The translations under genes and the position numbers were made by a program. The notes below the pieces were generated by a model, which was not told the DNA's origin, made no database searches, and was given only the letters and a program-made list of their open reading frames with translations. Of a stretch of 24,371 nucleotides of DNA, positions 8,994 to 16,741 are shown in pieces (the first letter of the stretch is position 1; each line of letters starts with the position of its first letter). Source of the DNA: JASFHF01 sp050123375 (lineage in GTDB: Bacteria > Pseudomonadota > Gammaproteobacteria > UBA12402); the NCBI GenBank assembly GCA_050123375.1, contig JASFHF010000031.1:1-24371 (forward strand), in the 5' to 3' direction.

Positions 8994-9019
8994 CCCGTTC
9001 GCATGCGCCGCCAACGCAG
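8994..9019. repeat. Direct repeat copy 1: remnant of a ribonucleotide reductase 3' end
   Basis: These 26 bp match 9725-9750 at 23 positions with the same orientation; 17 bp (8999-9015) are identical. Read on the minus strand, the region encodes ICVGGACERE and a TAA stop, which parallels the true reductase end ACVGGACELE. Upstream of this on the minus strand the frame soon meets a stop, so only the tail of the gene is present. The two copies flank the toxin-antitoxin module with a 731-bp offset. Confidence 0.8.
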
Positions 9020-9043
9020 ATCCATTTTTTCCGTTAAAACACT

Positions 9044-9071
9044 TGTTTAGTATAATAAAATGTACTATAAT
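9044..9071 (+). promoter_or_regulatory. Promoter and putative operator of the toxin-antitoxin operon
   Basis: A -35 box TTGTTT (9044-9049) and a -10 box TATAAT (9066-9071) are 16 nt apart. The inverted repeat TAGTA (9048-9052) / TACTA (9063-9067) lies across the spacer, so an antitoxin dimer bound there would block the promoter. An AAGGA ribosome site follows at 9092-9096. Confidence 0.5.
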
Positions 9072-9123
9072 ATAATATATTAATAATAATTAAGGATGCC
9101 TCATGGGCTGAGAAATAGTCTAT

Positions 9124-9414
9124 TTGGATACACTAGAGGAATGGATGTCCCAATTAAACAAAATACAGCTAAAATCTTTGGCGAAAGAACTCAAGTTGTT
9201 AGAGCTATGTGGTAATAAAATAAAATTACCACATAGCAAAGCACTTGGAGCGGGTTTGTTTGAGCTACGAGAACGCAAATTTGGTTTAAGAATATATTAT
9301 ACTTACTCAAATGGTAACATAATAATTTTATTACATGTAGGAAACAAGAAATCACAAAACAAGGATATAAAGATAGCTAAAAAATTGTTAAAGCAGCATA
9401 AGGAGTGCTCATAA
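9124..9414 (+). CDS. HigB/RelE-type toxin (phage Gp49-like), with TGA at original codon 3
   Basis: The 96 residues match the HigB-like Gp49 family: a leading LDTLEEW stretch, the middle motif PHSKALGAGLFELRERKFGLRIYY across two lines of beta-strand, and LLHVGNKKSQ near the end. These toxins cut mRNA on the ribosome. The likely original start is ATG 9103, seven nt after the AAGGA ribosome site; from there the frame reads M-G-stop-E-I-V-Y-L-D. Relatives commonly carry a tryptophan at this point, so TGA has probably replaced TGG. Translation can now begin only at TTG 9124, which has no ribosome site, or at a later codon. The toxin may therefore be weak or dead. The stop overlaps the antitoxin start (TAATG). 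Confidence 0.8.
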   Translation: MDTLEEWMSQLNKIQLKSLAKELKLLELCGNKIKLPHSKALGAGLFELRERKFGLRIYYTYSNGNIIILLHVGNKKSQNKDIKIAKKLLKQHKECS

Positions 9415-9716
9415 TGAAAGTAAAAAGCTTTGCAAAACATTTAAAACAAAGATTAAATAAAAAAGAAATTGCCGAAATTGAAAAAGCAGCAAAAATTGAA
9501 TATGAAGCATTACGCGCTTTACAAGACGATATTTCCCGCGCCGTTATTCAATACATGTCTAAAAACAATATCGGCTTTAATGATTTTGTAAAAAAAATTG
9601 GGAAAAGTCCAACACAAGTATCTAAAATCATCAAAGGTGAAGCTAATTTAACATTAGCTACTGTTGCACAATTATATGCTATTATGGGTTATAAAGTTCG
9701 CATCGTTGCAGCTTAA
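9414..9716 (+). CDS. HigA/XRE-type antitoxin
   Basis: This 100-residue protein holds an XRE helix-turn-helix in its second half (about 50-95), including the recognition-helix stretch KSPTQVSKIIKGEANLTL. The N-terminal 45 residues are lysine-rich and helical. Such antitoxins bind the toxin and repress the operon promoter. I chose ATG 9414 because it overlaps the toxin stop in a TAATG and follows AGGAG at 9401-9405; a GTG three codons upstream is also open. Its stop lies three nt from the stop of the convergent ribonucleotide reductase gene. Confidence 0.85.
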   Translation: MKVKSFAKHLKQRLNKKEIAEIEKAAKIEYEALRALQDDISRAVIQYMSKNNIGFNDFVKKIGKSPTQVSKIIKGEANLTLATVAQLYAIMGYKVRIVAA

Positions 9717-9719
9717 ATA

Positions 9720-12239
9720 TCATTCCAGCTCGCATGCGCCGCCAACACAGGCTAATTCACGCTTAACCTCCGTTTCATCGGAATGTTCATAAAGAACGAT
9801 GTGTGAAAAATCAACTTTTTCAAAACGCTTAAGTAATTCCTCATAACGTTCTTTGCTGATTTCTTCGTATGGAGCAAGTTGATAAATATGATTTGATTTG
9901 GGCAGGAAAGAAAGTCCGCCGATAATATCCCAATCTTCGTACAGCCAATTCGCAACACTAATCCACTCATTTTCACCAACTGTAATTGTCACTGACGGAT
10001 TGTGTTCCGTATAATTAGTTTTTACTTTTTTCCAATGTTCTAATTGATCTTGCGCGGTAAGATCATTTCTAAAGATAGCACCTTCTGGAGCTTGAACTGG
10101 AAAATCAAGCACAAATGTAGTTGCATCCTGCTCTGACTGACCAACTTCCGGATGATACGGCACACCCTGATCTTTTAACATTTTAAATAATGCATCTGTT
10201 GCAGAAATACGAATACGCCTAATGTAGTATGGCGCATATCTGGTATGCATGCCTGAAGCACAATCTACTGTCTGCGATACCGTGCCCGAAGGTTTCACAC
10301 AAGTAATACAATTAGAAGCCGTAATTCCAAATCGTTTGGCGTAAGTTTTATTTACCTCAATAGCTCGCTCACGCAATTTGCTTAAAACTTCTGCCTCTCG
10401 TGCAACTTTACAATCCCACTGGCCAGTAATTGAAACCCCCAGCAATCTTTCTTCTTCACAGTTTTTCTTCCAATCTTTAGATAAATAAGGAAAATTTGTT
10501 AATGTTGCCTGATAAGTACCTAAAATAGTAGCAAGTCTAATCTTGCGCATTAAATCTTTTTCGGTATCGCCAGCGCGCGCCACCACCTCAGATAAATTAC
10601 AAAAACCTTTGGACTGTAAAATAATTTCACCACAAGGATTAGTTCCAATAATCCCAACAATTCTATTATTGCTAATAATACCTTTTTTGGTTTTTAAGAA
10701 ATTAATTCTTCTTTCTGGGAGAGTTTTAATCAAACCGCCACGATTAAAAATCCCTCGTTCACCAGAACCACTTTTCATTAAAGCGATCCATTCATCCATA
10801 AATTCTGTATTAGTTGGTTTGTGTTCATAAACAGCAGAGTTGTTTGCCACACTACGCTGCGGTTCGGTAAAATAAAATTGGCCTTTTTTTGCATCACGCA
10901 TTTCAATATCATCTAAATCTGATAGTGAAATCATGGCGCTGCGCCGCACTCCACCAGACACTACTACCTCACCAATTTTACATAAAATATCGTGCGCATC
11001 CAAATTAGATAAACGACGCCCTTGTTTTTTAAGAATTTTCTCCCGGGTAAAATCCAATAATAAACGTAATGGTTCCGGACCTGAGCTTTTGCCGCCAATA
11101 GTTTTAAGTCGCGCGCCTGCTGGACGTAATTGAGAATAGTCAAATTTAATATCTTTACCCAAAAACCAAGTCTTTATTCCAGTAACTAAAGCATCACACC
11201 AACCCTCTTTGCTATCACCAATTACATGTATTGGCAGCATCTCACCAGTCTGCATTTCAATCTGTGGTAATTTTTGAATATTTTTGCTCTCAACTGAAAA
11301 TCCAACACCGGTACCACACATTGAGATATACATCACCTCACCAAAATCCTGTAATTTCGATGGCGCAATAAAAGAACAATTATAAGCACATACATTAGTC
11401 GCGCGCGCTGCTTTTCCGGCAAATTGCAACAAACGCATCGACGGCATAACTTCTTGATTAAGAATTGCTTCACGAATTTCCTGATATTCTTTTTTAGTTA
11501 ATTTATCTCCTAAACTCTCGCGCATAAAGTCTACATAACGATCAATTGTCTCAATCCAGGTTTCACGCCGGCTTTCACTATCAATCCAACGCGCATAAGT
11601 GCGCAAATAAACAAATTCGCTCAAAATGTTTCTAAAATAATTTTTGCTTTCTTCAGCTAAATTTTTGACATGTGATGGAATAAGTGATTTACGACGACGC
11701 ACTTCTGCACGTTTTTCACGATACAAAATGTAAGCTTTTGCCGTTTTAACATAGTCATTAATTATTAATTCTTTCTCTACTGCATCTTGAATTCCTTCAA
11801 CTGTAGGTACAAAGTTTTTATAACGTCGACAAATTCTAACTAATTCGGTAAAAATTTTATTGGCAATTAACTCAGCTTCTTGATAAGAACCTTCTTCACA
11901 TGCCTGCATTGCTTTATAAATCGCGTTAGTAATTTTATCTAAATCAAAATTTTCTGTAGTATATCCATCTCTCTTTTGTACTTTTTTTAGTCCTAATATT
12001 TCTGCAGATTGTTTGCTGGATGACTTCCGCGCTTTCTTTGTTGTTGTTTTTCTTGTAGATTTTTTTGTTGTCGTTGTTTTTTTCGTTTTACTTGTCCTCT
12101 TTTGTGCTTTTTTTAGGCCTAATGTTTTTACAGACTGTTTACTGGTTGACTTCCGCGCTTTCTTTGTTGTTGTTTTTTTTACTGTTTTTTTTGCTCCCGT
12201 TGTTGTTTTTTTTGTTTTACTTTTTGCTGCAGTTGCCAT
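9720..12239 (-). CDS. nrdJ: Adenosylcobalamin-dependent (class II) ribonucleotide reductase with basic N-terminal tail
   Basis: This 839-residue enzyme reduces ribonucleotides to deoxyribonucleotides. From the N terminus it has a lysine/threonine-rich tail (1-90), an ATP-cone domain starting at KRDG (89-92) and running to about 190, then the reductase barrel. The NPCGE motif (534-538) carries the predicted radical cysteine C536 and the catalytic glutamate. A CVKPSGTVSQ segment follows, and the C-terminal redox pair is C831/C836 in CVGGAC, the spacing found in Lactobacillus-type B12-dependent reductase. No separate small subunit lies next to it. The basic tail is built from a 42-residue unit duplicated in tandem. 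An AGAAGG site stands about 10 nt before ATG. Monomeric class II assignment is based on motifs. Confidence 0.88.
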   Translation of the reverse strand: MATAAKSKTKKTTTGAKKTVKKTTTKKARKSTSKQSVKTLGLKKAQKRTSKTKKTTTTKKSTRKTTTKKARKSSSKQSAEILGLKKVQKRDGYTTENFDLDKITNAIYKAMQACEEGSYQEAELIANKIFTELVRICRRYKNFVPTVEGIQDAVEKELIINDYVKTAKAYILYREKRAEVRRRKSLIPSHVKNLAEESKNYFRNILSEFVYLRTYARWIDSESRRETWIETIDRYVDFMRESLGDKLTKKEYQEIREAILNQEVMPSMRLLQFAGKAARATNVCAYNCSFIAPSKLQDFGEVMYISMCGTGVGFSVESKNIQKLPQIEMQTGEMLPIHVIGDSKEGWCDALVTGIKTWFLGKDIKFDYSQLRPAGARLKTIGGKSSGPEPLRLLLDFTREKILKKQGRRLSNLDAHDILCKIGEVVVSGGVRRSAMISLSDLDDIEMRDAKKGQFYFTEPQRSVANNSAVYEHKPTNTEFMDEWIALMKSGSGERGIFNRGGLIKTLPERRINFLKTKKGIISNNRIVGIIGTNPCGEIILQSKGFCNLSEVVARAGDTEKDLMRKIRLATILGTYQATLTNFPYLSKDWKKNCEEERLLGVSITGQWDCKVAREAEVLSKLRERAIEVNKTYAKRFGITASNCITCVKPSGTVSQTVDCASGMHTRYAPYYIRRIRISATDALFKMLKDQGVPYHPEVGQSEQDATTFVLDFPVQAPEGAIFRNDLTAQDQLEHWKKVKTNYTEHNPSVTITVGENEWISVANWLYEDWDIIGGLSFLPKSNHIYQLAPYEEISKERYEELLKRFEKVDFSHIVLYEHSDETEVKRELACVGGACELE
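9725..9750. repeat. Direct repeat copy 2: 3' end of the functional reductase gene
   Basis: This is the partner of the 26-bp repeat at 8994-9019. It lies inside the reductase gene and encodes its C-terminal redox motif CVGGAC. Most differences between the copies fall at third codon positions. Confidence 0.8.
11970..12221 (-). repeat. Tandem duplication encoding the basic tail of the reductase
   Basis: Two units of about 126 nt encode residues 7-48 (12221-12096) and 50-90 (12092-11970). Both contain KKARKS followed by SKQS and LGLKK, and both end in QKR; one residue is gained or lost between them. The second unit runs directly into the ATP-cone. Confidence 0.85.
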
Positions 12240-12381
12240 AAAGAATCGACCTTCTATAAAAATGAAATAATTTAGAAAAGAAAAATATATTTTACACAGA
12301 AAAAAACATAATAGTCATCAAAAAAATTAAAAAATTCTTAAAAAATTTTTTTAATCATTTTCTTTACAAACACATCACAAA

Positions 12382-13185
12382 ATGATACATGCAAAAATTG
12401 TGTCAAACATTATCATCTACCAGAAATCCAGCGAATTTCAATTAGCAACAAAAAAGCTTGCTAAAAACTTGCATTTACCGATTAAGAAAAATTTGCCGCA
12501 AGAATATACTTTAATTTTGTATTACGATAAAAATGGATTGTATTTGCAACAACTTGGAAGTGATGCTCCTAAAAAACCAATCAAAGTTGATTTCTCTGCA
12601 AAAAAAATTACTTATCGCCGAAAGCTAAACCAAAAAACTGAAAATCTTGCCAAAGCTATTGGAATCAAAGCAAAACCGCATGTGCTGGATGCAACCGCAG
12701 GCCTTGGGCGCGATGCTTTTATCCTGGCATCTTTAGGATGCACTGTGATCATGCTGGAAAAATCCCCGATAATCACAGCATTATTACAGGACGGCTTAGA
12801 ACGCGCTACACATGACCCTGCTTTAATTGAAATCATTTCTCGAATACAATTAATTCAAACTGATAATATTAAATACATGCAACAACTAAAATCTCATCCT
12901 GACGTAGTTTATCTTGACCCAATGTTTCCCGTGCGTAAAAAATCCGCACTGGTAAAAAAAGAAATGCGAATTTTAACAACGCTGCTTGAAAACGAACCGC
13001 CAATTAACGAAAAATTATTACTCGAAACTGCACGCGGATGTGCCAAAAAACGCGTAGTAGTAAAACGACCACGACTTGCAAAGCCGCTTGATAATCAGAA
13101 ACCTAACTTTTCAATTACCGGTAAGATATGCCGCTTTGATGTGTATGTTATCGCACCGCCAAACTCGTCTTTTATCATTTACTAA
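12382..13185 (+). CDS. rsmJ: 16S rRNA (guanine1516-N2)-methyltransferase RsmJ
   Basis: This 267-residue S-adenosylmethionine-dependent enzyme methylates G1516 of 16S rRNA. The SAM-binding motif I is VLDATAGLGRDAF at about 101-113, and YLDPMFP at about 177-183 is the family's NPPY-like catalytic signature. Length is close to the E. coli protein (250), with a slightly longer N-terminal part. It is divergent from the reductase gene across 142 bp of very AT-rich sequence. There is no clear ribosome site before the ATG. Confidence 0.9.
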   Translation: MIHAKIVSNIIIYQKSSEFQLATKKLAKNLHLPIKKNLPQEYTLILYYDKNGLYLQQLGSDAPKKPIKVDFSAKKITYRRKLNQKTENLAKAIGIKAKPHVLDATAGLGRDAFILASLGCTVIMLEKSPIITALLQDGLERATHDPALIEIISRIQLIQTDNIKYMQQLKSHPDVVYLDPMFPVRKKSALVKKEMRILTTLLENEPPINEKLLLETARGCAKKRVVVKRPRLAKPLDNQKPNFSITGKICRFDVYVIAPPNSSFIIY

Positions 13186-13343
13186 CTGTGGTAATAATTT
13201 TGATATTAAACAAATAGTTATATTGAGTTATTTGTGCTATATTACAATATATCTTGGATACCTAAAAACCAAGAAAAATAAAGTAAAAAGTGCATCTGTC
13301 GAACAATTATTGTAAACATCATAAAAAAAATGGGGCAAGCAGA

Positions 13344-14236
13344 ATGACCAATACAATAAAATCAAACGACCTAGTATGTTATCATCTGAATCAATGTAAT
13401 GAGCAGCTAGAAAAGCAACTACAATCTCAAATCATTACTATACGTAGCCCTATTTACAGAGGACTGGATGATGTTGTGCGGACAGAAATTGAAAGCACTG
13501 TAGAGAAAACTCAAAGCAAAAACAAAATGTTACCAAAACTAACTGTCATATTAGAAACTACTGGCGGCTCAATTGAAGTTGTTGAAAGAATAAGCAACGT
13601 CTTTCGAAAACATTTCCATGAAGTTGATTATATTGTTCCTGGGTATGCTTATTCTGCTGGAACAGTATTAGCGCTATCCGGTGACAATATTTATATGGAT
13701 TATTATTCAGTTCTTGGGCCAATTGATCCTCAAATTGAACAAGACGGAAAATTTGTACCAGGCAGGGATATCTTTACATGTATGAAAATCTTGTTAAAAA
13801 AAGCAAAAATAATACTATAACCAGCGCTGAGCTTTTATTTTTAACTAAAAAATTTGACCCTGCATTAATGTTCCTAATCGAACAAGCCAAAAATCACTCT
13901 GAAGATTTAATTAAAGAGTGGCTGCCAAAATATAAATTTAAGCATTGGAAATTTACTGAAACACGCAATGAGAAAGTAACTTTAAAAATGAAGCAAGAGC
14001 GTGCTGCTGATATTGCTAAGATATTAGGTAATGCAGCTAAATGGCATTCACATGGAAAAGGCATTACCATGAGAGAATTAACGGATGAAAATATAAAATT
14101 AAAAATAGACGATTTTGGATCAAAAAATGATCTGAATAAAATTATAAGACAATATTACGACTTATTTATTGATTACGGCAATAAAATAGGGGCGCAATAT
14201 GCAATTCATACCAAATATGGATTAAGGAGAATATAA
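13344..14236 (+). pseudogene. Serine dehydrogenase proteinase-like (SDH_sah, ClpP-fold) gene split by a frameshift
   Basis: Two overlapping frames, 13344-13820 and 13778-14236, together encode one SDH_sah family protein. The first has ETTGGSIE and VPGYAYSAGTVLALSGD with the predicted nucleophile in SAGT, then SVLGPIDPQ. The second supplies the family's C-terminal half (SAELLFL, EQAKNHS, EWLPKYKFKHWKFTETR, WHSHGKGI, LKIDDFG). A -1 shift anywhere from about 13776 to the A7 run at 13796-13802 joins them. The run reads A_AAA_AAA in the first frame, so slippage could make the full protein; it may equally be a disabling deletion or a sequencing error. I chose ATG 13344 over GTG 13290. A small gene follows by four nt. 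Confidence 0.75.
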
Positions 14237-14240
14237 ATTA

Positions 14241-14426
14241 ATGAACCAAACTAAAACCAACACTAACGACATGCAAAATATTTTAGATCTTATTGATGCT
14301 ATTGAAAAAAAAGACCTTGAAAAGGAAAATCAACTACTTGACGAAATATCATCACCATACACTATTGGCAAGTGCCCAGAACCTAAAAGATGGAAAAACA
14401 CTGGCCTACAACATAAGCTTTTGTAA
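14241..14426 (+). CDS. Small acidic protein of unknown function downstream of the protease
   Basis: This 61-residue protein is not recognised. It begins four nt after the protease stop, and AAGGAG at 14224-14229 provides a ribosome site, so it is probably co-transcribed. Residues 10-42 form a charged amphipathic helix with many Asp, Glu and Lys, and the tail CPEPKRWKNTG is basic. It could be a partner of the protease, but nothing in it proves that. Confidence 0.55.
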   Translation: MNQTKTNTNDMQNILDLIDAIEKKDLEKENQLLDEISSPYTIGKCPEPKRWKNTGLQHKLL

Positions 14427-14459
14427 ATATCGTAAATTTATCTAAAACAACATCTTTTC

Positions 14460-15326
14460 TTATTTGTCTTCAAGCATATCTTGTTTGTTTTCTGATAACC
14501 AACCTAAATGATTTTCTTTAGAAATCACACTTTTGCCTAATTCTTTCTCTGTTTCTTTTCTGGCATTGCCTGCAACTTTACCACCCCGCTTAGCTATTAT
14601 TCTACTTTCATCAAATGTTTCTGGTTTTTCCTGACCAGAAATTTCGGTTGTAACTTTTTCACCAAGCATCGTAAAAATTAATTCTAAATCAGTCATATTA
14701 TCCCGCAAATTAGCTTTGGATTTTATTGGTATATTTTTGTGTTTTTTATATTCAGTTGGGGTCATACCAAAAGTCGCCTTAGATATTTCAGAGGTCAAAA
14801 TAGCGTAATTTTTTTGACTAGTTATACCTCTTGCTTTCCATTCATCAGTTAAATCCTGGCGAATGGCGATTCCACGCAAACGTTTATCAATCCAATCTTT
14901 CGGATATCCTTTTTGTTCATATAAAGCCTTCATTCGTTCCTGAGCTAATTCGGGGTTCTCTATCTCTTGTATTCGTTCATAACCCACTTTAGCTAACCAA
15001 TGTTTGAACGGTTCAGCTTTTGGGGAGGGAATAGATTGAATTATGCGAAATAAAGTTTCAGTGTTAGTACAGTCAGTTTTATATTGCTTACCATCTGATG
15101 ACTCTAATTTCAGTTGTACGATTTTTTCGTACAACTGAAAAAATCCTTCTTTTTCAGTCAGTTGTCGCTTGAGATCAGACCAGTAGCGACGAGAGTTTGA
15201 GCTTTCAGATAATACGCCAACCACATCGATAATTGAAAAAAACCATTCATTATCATGCCAGACACGACGTATTTTATGGCTTCGGAACAGAATTATTTTG
15301 TTTTCTTGATTTACTTTGTTTCCCAT
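14460..15326 (-). CDS. Bro-N domain phage antirepressor-like protein
   Basis: This 288-residue protein carries a Bro-N domain (about 14-115): IRRVWHDNEWFFSIIDVV, then SRRYWSDLKRQL and IQSIPSPKAEPFKHWLAKVGYERIQEIENPELA across 95-127. Such domains bind DNA and occur in phage antirepressors and in stand-alone chromosomal genes. The second half, with KATFGMTPTEYKKHK and RGGKVAGNARKETE, is the C-terminal module often joined to this type. The AGAGAG stretch before the ATG can serve as a ribosome site. It faces the protease operon convergently. It is a likely remnant of a prophage or mobile cargo; its regulatory target is unknown. Confidence 0.8.
   Translation of the reverse strand: MGNKVNQENKIILFRSHKIRRVWHDNEWFFSIIDVVGVLSESSNSRRYWSDLKRQLTEKEGFFQLYEKIVQLKLESSDGKQYKTDCTNTETLFRIIQSIPSPKAEPFKHWLAKVGYERIQEIENPELAQERMKALYEQKGYPKDWIDKRLRGIAIRQDLTDEWKARGITSQKNYAILTSEISKATFGMTPTEYKKHKNIPIKSKANLRDNMTDLELIFTMLGEKVTTEISGQEKPETFDESRIIAKRGGKVAGNARKETEKELGKSVISKENHLGWLSENKQDMLEDK
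15108..15140. repeat. Perfect 14-bp inverted repeat with 5-nt loop inside the Bro-N gene
   Basis: The arms TTTCAGTTGTACGA (15108-15121) and TCGTACAACTGAAA (15127-15140) are exact complements separated by five T. The hairpin encodes part of FFQLYEKIVQLK in the gene. Confidence 0.85.
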
Positions 15327-15440
15327 GATTAGCTCTCTATTGTAAATTTTAAGATAAAGATTATCGCAAAGAAAAAAATTAAAAACTAGAGTAATTTTTA
15401 CGGTATTTGCTTAAAAATATCGGGCTTTGCAATTAAAAAT

Positions 15441-16088
15441 TCAACGTCTGGTGTACTTTCTAAAATACCCCACCAACGGCGGCAAGATAGAAACAAAAAT
15501 GATAGCTAAAATAACCAAAGAAAAATTTTCACGCATAAATGGAAGATTACCAAATAAATAACTGCCATAAACCAGTAAAATCACCCACGTGCAAGCACCA
15601 ATGAAATTGAAACACATAAATTTATGATAATACATATGGCTCATACCAGCAACGAAAGGAGCAAAGGTACGAATAATCGGAATAAAACAAGCAATTAAAA
15701 TCGTTCTGCCTCCATACTGATTATAAAAATTGTGCGTGCGCTCTAAATACGAACGCCTAAATAATAAAGATTTTTCATTTTTAAATAATAATTTGCCTAA
15801 TTTATGACCAATCCAATAATTCAAAATATACCCGGAAAATGCTGCTACAATAAATAATACGATCAAATAATAAACATTTAAGGCTCCCGTCGCTGCAATC
15901 GAACCTGTTGCAAATAACAATGAATCACCCGGCATTATTGCCGCAACAACCAAACCCATTTCACAAAAAATAATCAAAAATAATAATGCATAAACCCATA
16001 TCCCATACTGATTAGTAAAAAGAACCAAGTAACGATCAAGATGCAAAAAAACATTGATATAAAAATGAACAAAATGCATAAAATACAT
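15441..16088 (-). CDS. DedA-family (VTT domain) membrane protein
   Basis: This 215-residue inner-membrane protein has the DedA layout. EMGLVVAAIMPGDSLLF (about 43-59) is the conserved re-entrant loop region with an acidic residue, and IPIIRTFAPFVAG (about 135-147) holds the conserved arginine. Several hydrophobic helices follow. DedA proteins are linked to lipid scrambling, including recycling of undecaprenyl phosphate, and to membrane-potential maintenance. The gene is divergent from accB across about 165 bp. It is not part of any obvious operon. Confidence 0.88.
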   Translation of the reverse strand: MYFMHFVHFYINVFLHLDRYLVLFTNQYGIWVYALLFLIIFCEMGLVVAAIMPGDSLLFATGSIAATGALNVYYLIVLFIVAAFSGYILNYWIGHKLGKLLFKNEKSLLFRRSYLERTHNFYNQYGGRTILIACFIPIIRTFAPFVAGMSHMYYHKFMCFNFIGACTWVILLVYGSYLFGNLPFMRENFSLVILAIIFVSILPPLVGYFRKYTRR

Positions 16089-16194
16089 TGCCTTTCGATT
16101 ATTACTAACAGGGCTTATAAGCTACTTTAGCGCAAGTCCTAGTCAAATTAACTTGCAGGAAATTGTAGCAAATTTAATAAAACTTGCAAAGAAC

Positions 16195-16223
16195 TAGACA
16201 CTAATATTTTTTTAAGGCAAAAT
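16195..16223 (+). promoter_or_regulatory. Possible promoter of accBC
   Basis: A -35-like TAGACA (16195-16200) and a -10-like CAAAAT (16218-16223) are 17 nt apart, about 33 nt before the accB start. The match is moderate. Confidence 0.35.
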
Positions 16224-16255
16224 GTCTTTCGTTATGGTTATACGAGGAAGTGTTT

Positions 16256-16726
16256 ATGAGCGTAGATACTCGCACAGTAAGAAAACTCATCAGACTACTA
16301 AAAGAAGAAGATATCGGAAAAATCAAAATTCAAGATACTGATGGTTCAATCATCGAAGTTAGCAGATCATCCGAAACTATTTTACCGCAAACCACTATTG
16401 CAACTCCTATACAATCTACACAACCTCGTGTAGAAACAGCTACTACACCCCCAAAACAACAACCTCCTGCTACTACACAAATAACTCAGGACAAACATAC
16501 CGTCAACTCACCTATGGTTGGCACCTATTATGCATCCCCATCACCTGATGCAAAACCATTCGTAGAAATTGGCCAACACGTGAATATTGGCGATGTATTA
16601 TGCATTGTAGAAGCCATGAAAATGTTCAATCAAATCGAAGCAGATCGTACCGGTAAAATTACTACCATTTTAGTAGAAAACGGTCAACCGGTAGAATTTG
16701 AACAACCCTTGTTTATAATTGAATAA
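16256..16726 (+). CDS. accB: Biotin carboxyl carrier protein of acetyl-CoA carboxylase
   Basis: At 156 residues this equals the E. coli protein in length. It carries biotin during the first step of fatty-acid synthesis. Residues 1-40 form the N-terminal domain that contacts AccC, 41-80 form a Pro/Thr/Gln-rich flexible linker, and 81-156 form the biotinyl domain. The EAMKM motif puts the biotinylated lysine at K122. I chose ATG 16256, preceded by GAGGAAG at 16244-16250; a GTG at 16250 is open but lies within that site. accC follows by 15 nt. Confidence 0.95.
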   Translation: MSVDTRTVRKLIRLLKEEDIGKIKIQDTDGSIIEVSRSSETILPQTTIATPIQSTQPRVETATTPPKQQPPATTQITQDKHTVNSPMVGTYYASPSPDAKPFVEIGQHVNIGDVLCIVEAMKMFNQIEADRTGKITTILVENGQPVEFEQPLFIIE

Positions 16727-16741
16727 TTCAGAGAACTTTAT

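Noticed and set aside
9103..9111. TGA read as tryptophan in the toxin (alternative code)
   Set aside because: Other genes in the window, such as the Gfo/Idh and reductase genes, use TGA as their stop.
9752..9979. 75-codon minus-strand frame
   Set aside because: It lies in another frame inside the reductase gene, whose own frame has clear motifs.
12013..12270. 85-codon plus-strand frame rich in Phe and Val
   Set aside because: It is the antisense of the Lys/Thr-rich reductase tail; its hydrophobic look is a by-product of that composition.
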